From: Methanobacteriaceae archaeon | GTDB taxonomy: Archaea; Methanobacteriota; Methanobacteria; Methanobacteriales; Methanobacteriaceae | NCBI GenBank assembly: GCA_011620845.1 | Contig: WOYJ01000150.1 | Span: 1 to 8,079, forward strand | Direction: 5' to 3' | Length of the DNA stretch: 8,079 nucleotides | Part shown: positions 5,173 through 8,079 of the stretch, one piece after another | Numbering within the stretch: position 1 is the first letter of the stretch | Layout of the letters: each line of letters begins with the position of its first letter | The notes under the pieces: generated by a model | The model's database searches: none | The model's input: only the letters and a program-made list of their open reading frames with translations | Told to the model about the DNA's origin: nothing | Made by a program: the position numbers and the translations under genes

Positions 5173-6105
5173 TCAATAATAAACCTTCGCCGCTTCTTCC
5201 ACATCATCATAGAGTCCTAATGCGGCTAAAGCACCTATTTCTCCCTGGGCTCCGGTAACTTCCACCAGCTCGATACCCAATTCCTCCGCTACTTTTTGGG
5301 CCTCTTCCAGGTAGATCATGGACTTTTTAGCAGCTTCACCATATTTCCTGAGCTTATCTGGAATTTTAAAGCCTTCAAGGACTGCTATTGATGTATCATC
5401 TGATAGGGTATGTTCTTTAAGGAGTTCACTGGCCTTTTCTACCAGTTTATCTTTTTCTCCTGGTTTAACTGCAAATACCAGGGCGATCGCTACGCAGTTC
5501 TGGGTTTTATTAGGGTTATGGGGGTAAAGCTGGACTGTGATATGATCTAAATATTCGAATCCCATTTTACTGAGTTCCATCCCCACGTTATTGGCCAGGG
5601 TCCAGGTGGCACCCTCCTCCTTGGTATCTGTATCATCAATTCCCAGAACTACTTTCTCCATGACTGGTGTGACCACTGCTGCACGGCCGAGCTTGGATCC
5701 GCCACCTACATCGTAGAGTTCAACTCTTTTAACACCCTGAGCCATACCACGGCACATCGCCGCGCCTACACCTGCGCCTGCTAAACCAGCGTGGACTACG
5801 CGTACTTCATCGCCCTCTACAGATACCTCCTCTATTCCGGCAGCCTTAAAACTTGGCTTTAAGTTCATGTCACTTTTTCCAACTTTTAAAAGGTAGGTGT
5901 GCTTATCCCCATCCCTCCTAGAGTCTAACACCAGGTCGCTGCTCCTTTTATACTGATATACCATCCACTGGGAACCGCTTACGCAGGGGTGGTATTCCAC
6001 CAGTTCTACCATTCCCTGATCAACCATGGTTAAAACTTTCTTATACGGGGCTATCCAGGGATCCTTAAACTTGTCTTTCAGATCCTGAGGCGTTAAAATT
6101 TCCAT
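5173..6105 (-). CDS. mmp11: Methanogenesis marker protein 11 (MMP11)
   Basis: This 310-residue protein matches my knowledge of the methanogenesis marker 11 family, found in methanogens and close relatives, with no biochemical function that I know of. Recognisable blocks are DPWIAPYKKV (15-24), EYHPCVSGSQWMVYQY (37-52), a glycine-rich AGLAGAGVGAAMCRGMAQG (106-124), GGGSKLGRAAVVTP (134-147), GIDDTDTKEEGATWTLANN (155-173), QLYPHNPNKTQNCVAIAL (192-209) and GAQGEIGALAALGLYDD (285-301). The GIDDTD and IGALAA motifs also occur in TiaS, the ATP-dependent enzyme that modifies tRNA-Ile2 cytidine 34, so a nucleotide-binding or kinase-like core is plausible; that is inference. No membrane segment is evident. 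GGAG lies nine bases before the ATG. It follows ribH by 51 bp on the same strand, with a weak TATA-like TTTATAAATT in the gap, so it may be read with ribH, from its own promoter, or both. Confidence 0.88.
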   Translation of the reverse strand: MEILTPQDLKDKFKDPWIAPYKKVLTMVDQGMVELVEYHPCVSGSQWMVYQYKRSSDLVLDSRRDGDKHTYLLKVGKSDMNLKPSFKAAGIEEVSVEGDEVRVVHAGLAGAGVGAAMCRGMAQGVKRVELYDVGGGSKLGRAAVVTPVMEKVVLGIDDTDTKEEGATWTLANNVGMELSKMGFEYLDHITVQLYPHNPNKTQNCVAIALVFAVKPGEKDKLVEKASELLKEHTLSDDTSIAVLEGFKIPDKLRKYGEAAKKSMIYLEEAQKVAEELGIELVEVTGAQGEIGALAALGLYDDVEEAAKVYY

Positions 6106-6156
6106 TAACCAAATCTCCTATAAAGAATTAAAAAGAATGAAATTTATAAAAATAGT

Positions 6157-6561
6157 TTATTCTAACCGTTTACACATTTTAACAGCTGCTTCCACGGCTC
6201 TTTTAGCATAGTCCACCCTCTGATGGGCTTCCAGCCGGGTCATGCCTGGTCCGGTGATTCCCAGGGCAACTGGTTTGTCATACTCCAGTGCCAGATCAGC
6301 TATTTTACGGGATGCGTGCTGCACAACTATTTCATCGTGTGAGGTTGATCCTTCAATTACTGCGCCTAAAGTTACTACTGCATCTATGTCATCATTTTTT
6401 AAGAGTTTTTTAATTGCCAGGGGCATGTCAAAGACTCCGGGTACGGCGATTACTTCGGTTATCTCTGAATCCAGAAATTTAGCATGCTCCCGTGCCAGGT
6501 CCAGCATCATCTGTGTAATGTCGAAATTGAATTCTGCTACCACTGCTCCTATTTTTACCAT
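6157..6561 (-). CDS. ribH: 6,7-dimethyl-8-ribityllumazine synthase (RibH)
   Basis: RibH condenses 5-amino-6-ribitylamino-uracil with dihydroxybutanone phosphate to give lumazine, the penultimate step of riboflavin synthesis. In methanogens the pyrimidine substrate is also a precursor of the F420 deazaflavin. The 134 residues are of the short archaeal type. Family motifs are the substrate-stacking FN near the N-terminus (11-12), PGVFDMPLA (41-49), LGAVIEGSTSHDEIV with the likely catalytic His75 (65-79) and the archaeal-style GITGPGMTRLEAHQR (101-115). The enzyme is cytosolic and expected to form pentamer-based shells. The start is supported by a strong GGAGG seven bases upstream. A TATA-like element lies about 80 bp upstream, past the small membrane-protein gene. 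Confidence 0.95.
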   Translation of the reverse strand: MVKIGAVVAEFNFDITQMMLDLAREHAKFLDSEITEVIAVPGVFDMPLAIKKLLKNDDIDAVVTLGAVIEGSTSHDEIVVQHASRKIADLALEYDKPVALGITGPGMTRLEAHQRVDYAKRAVEAAVKMCKRLE

Positions 6562-6639
6562 CTTATTTCCTCCATTAGCCTGGTTTTAGTTGTAGAATAA
6601 TTTTAATTCAGTATCTGGTTTGAATATTATTTATTCAGT

Positions 6640-6651
6640 TAATTTATATCT
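6640..6651 (-). promoter_or_regulatory. TATA box for ribH (and perhaps mmp11)
   Basis: On the minus strand, AGATATAAATTA (6640-6651) is TATA-like and would start transcription near 6615-6620, leaving a leader of about 55 bases before ribH. It lies just after the stop codon of the 27-aa gene, so ribH probably has its own promoter. The long AT-rich leader shows no obvious flavin riboswitch. Confidence 0.45.
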
Positions 6652-6670
6652 TAGTTAATTTTGTTGAAAT

Positions 6671-6754
6671 TTAAATGAAGGCAACGATATACGCTACCGA
6701 ACTTATGACCATTATAAGTATGATAAATATCGCTATCCATTGCGCTCTGTCCAT
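6671..6754 (-). CDS. Small single-span membrane protein, 27 aa
   Basis: A complete 28-codon frame (ATG at 6754-6752, TAA at 6673-6671) encodes MDRAQWIAIFIILIMVI followed by SSVAYIVAFI. Residues 6-27 form one membrane-spanning helix of Ile, Val, Leu, Ala and aromatic residues, after a short polar head (Asp2, Arg3, Gln5). It begins 15 bp after the cysteine desulfurase stop codon on the same strand. AGGGG (minus strand of 6763-6767) lies eight bases before the ATG, so it is positioned to be translated from the same mRNA. I do not recognise a named family. It could be a small subunit or regulator of a membrane complex. The close spacing, the ribosome binding site and the clean helix argue for a real gene; conservation was not tested. 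Confidence 0.65.
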   Translation of the reverse strand: MDRAQWIAIFIILIMVISSVAYIVAFI

Positions 6755-6769
6755 AATTTTTACCCCTTT

Positions 6770-7969
6770 TTAATTTCCCAGGTATCTGGAAATTTCTTCC
6801 AAAGTGTCTATTAAAGTTTGTATCTCTTCTTTGGTGTTGTAATAGTGAATTGATGCCCGGACTGTACCTCCAAGATCGTAGGCCCCTATTTGTCTTATGG
6901 CTGGTATGGCACAGTGCATACCGCTCCTTACACAGATGTTTTTCTGCTCATCCAGTATCTTGGCCACGTCGTGGCAGTTCACTCCACTTATATTAAAGCC
7001 CACCATATCATAAATAGCTTCTGGATGTCCGTAAACTATGCTATTTTCAATCTCTTTGATCTCATTATACATGAATTTAGTGAGTTTTTTTCCGTGTTCT
7101 TCAATCTTTTCCATTCCAATCCTATTTAAATAATCTACTGCCCCTCCTAAACCTATTATCCCTGAGATATTTTGTGTGCCACCTTCAAAACGTCCGGGTA
7201 CTTTAGACAGCTTAAAATCGTCTTCAGTGACATCTAAAACTGTCCCACCGCCTAAATTTATGGGTTCAAGATCCTCAATGATTTCCTGGTTGCAGTACAG
7301 GAATCCCGTCCCTACAGGACCTAAAAGTCCTTTATGGCCTGGAGAAGCCACGAAATCGGCTTTGATTTTTTTAACATCTAACGACATATGTCCTATGGAC
7401 TGGGCAGCGTCAACCATGTAATATGAATTATTTTCCTTGACTATTTTGCCTATCTCTTCAACAGGTAAGAGCGAACCGATAGAATTAGAGACATGGGTTA
7501 CAGTGACGAGTTTTGTTGTTTCATCGATGGTATCTTCTATATCGGCCGGATTTACCCTCCCATACTCGTCAGATTTAATTATATTTACATTTATACCTTT
7601 TTTTTGGAGATTTAACCAGGGTAATAGATTGGAATGGTGTTCTATGTTGGGGACAATAATAGAATCACCTTTTTCAAATTTAAATCCATGACCCACCAGG
7701 TTTATAGCTTCCGTGGTGTTTTTAGTGAAAATTATCTCCATTGGGTCCGAGTTTATGAATTTAGCCAGTTTTTCTCTGGTATTCCTGACCTCGGCAGTAG
7801 CTTTAATGGCGGTCCTATACGCTCCCCTACCTGTGTTAGAATTAAAGTGGTAGTAATATTCGCACATGGCATCGACCACCGGTTGAGGGGTGGGTGTTGT
7901 GCTGGCAGCATCTATATATATGACTTCATCTAGGAAGGGAATATCGGCTCTGACATCTGCTACTTTCAT
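6770..7969 (-). CDS. Cysteine desulfurase, SufS-like (group II)
   Basis: This is a PLP enzyme of aminotransferase class V that takes sulfur from L-cysteine, leaving a persulfide on its own cysteine for Fe-S cluster or thiolation pathways. In 399 residues it shows the N-terminal IYIDAASTTPTPQPVV (17-32), PLP-stacking His111 in EHHSN, Asp187 in VDAAQS, the PLP lysine Lys213 in SPGHKGLLGP, RFEGGTQN (260-267) and the catalytic Cys353 in VRSGMHCAIP. The RSGMHC sequence and lack of a long active-site loop place it in group II (SufS/CsdA-like) rather than IscS. The length is normal for the family and nothing is missing. GAGGT stands seven to eight bases before the ATG. It is followed after 15 bp by a small membrane-protein gene; no SufBC or SufE-like gene is in the window, so the sulfur acceptor is unknown. 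Confidence 0.93.
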   Translation of the reverse strand: MKVADVRADIPFLDEVIYIDAASTTPTPQPVVDAMCEYYYHFNSNTGRGAYRTAIKATAEVRNTREKLAKFINSDPMEIIFTKNTTEAINLVGHGFKFEKGDSIIVPNIEHHSNLLPWLNLQKKGINVNIIKSDEYGRVNPADIEDTIDETTKLVTVTHVSNSIGSLLPVEEIGKIVKENNSYYMVDAAQSIGHMSLDVKKIKADFVASPGHKGLLGPVGTGFLYCNQEIIEDLEPINLGGGTVLDVTEDDFKLSKVPGRFEGGTQNISGIIGLGGAVDYLNRIGMEKIEEHGKKLTKFMYNEIKEIENSIVYGHPEAIYDMVGFNISGVNCHDVAKILDEQKNICVRSGMHCAIPAIRQIGAYDLGGTVRASIHYYNTKEEIQTLIDTLEEISRYLGN

Positions 7970-8015
7970 TTAATTAACCTCATACGAAAATAAAATCATT
8001 TAATCATTCCCACGC

Positions 8016-8049
8016 TTAAATTTATAGAATCATTTCTATTATAAATTTT
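8016..8049 (-). promoter_or_regulatory. Candidate TATA elements for the cysteine desulfurase gene
   Basis: On the minus strand, TTTATAATAG (within 8037-8047) and TCTATAAATTTAA (within 8016-8028) are TATA-like, 50-80 bp ahead of the ATG at 7969. Either would give a short leader ending in the GAGGT ribosome binding site. The remaining bases to the window end (8050-8079) are AT-rich, with no gene seen. Confidence 0.45.
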
Positions 8050-8079
8050 TAATCTTTTTAACTTTGCTTAAAAAAAATA

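Noticed and set aside
6562..6640. Flavin (FMN) riboswitch ahead of ribH
   Set aside because: The leader is short and AT-rich and lacks the conserved purine-rich blocks and paired arms of that riboswitch, which is also a bacterial element.
7983..7988. TACGAA upstream of the cysteine desulfurase, as a second site for the V4R regulator
   Set aside because: Only one six-base half is present, with no partner at the right spacing, in AT-rich DNA where it can occur by chance.

Overview
The window looks like chromosomal DNA from a methanogenic archaeon, most likely Methanobacteriales (Methanobacterium-like). The pointers are a methanogenesis marker 11 protein, a tandem-domain PurE, an archaeal-type UbiD decarboxylase and lumazine synthase, a winged-helix/V4R regulator resembling the methanogen MsvR family, TATA-type promoters, T-rich gene ends and purine-rich ribosome binding sites. 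I see no rRNA, tRNA, CRISPR array, transposase or phage gene. The genus is inferred from protein character; no search was run.

Layout. At 12-829 (+) lies a winged-helix/V4R redox-type regulator broken by a perfect 14-bp tandem duplication (525-552). Removing one copy restores a 267-codon frame. Convergent to it is a minus-strand pair, purE (2195-3223) then a UbiD-family decarboxylase (871-2178), 16 bp apart and probably co-transcribed. A divergent promoter region (3224-3415) separates purE from a plus-strand membrane glycosyltransferase (3416-5128). That protein has a GT-A domain, three membrane segments and an unusual, probably extracytoplasmic, C-terminal domain. It converges on a minus-strand series read right to left: a SufS-like cysteine desulfurase (6770-7969), a 27-residue single-membrane-span protein (6671-6754), ribH (6157-6561) and mmp11 (5173-6105).

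How the genes fit together. Most are core metabolism: purine synthesis (purE), probably archaeal isoprenoid synthesis (UbiD homologue, anhydromevalonate phosphate decarboxylase candidate), flavin and F420 precursor supply (ribH), sulfur mobilisation (cysteine desulfurase) and a methanogen-restricted protein of unknown role (mmp11). The glycosyltransferase probably acts on a lipid-linked or cell-surface glycan.

The points most worth a second look are the 14-bp duplication that separates the regulator's DNA-binding half from all four of its cysteines, the unlisted 27-aa membrane protein directly behind the cysteine desulfurase, the AbrB-like repeats in the outer domain of the glycosyltransferase, and the TiaS-like motifs in MMP11. 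I found no clear evidence of a wholly new multi-gene system.
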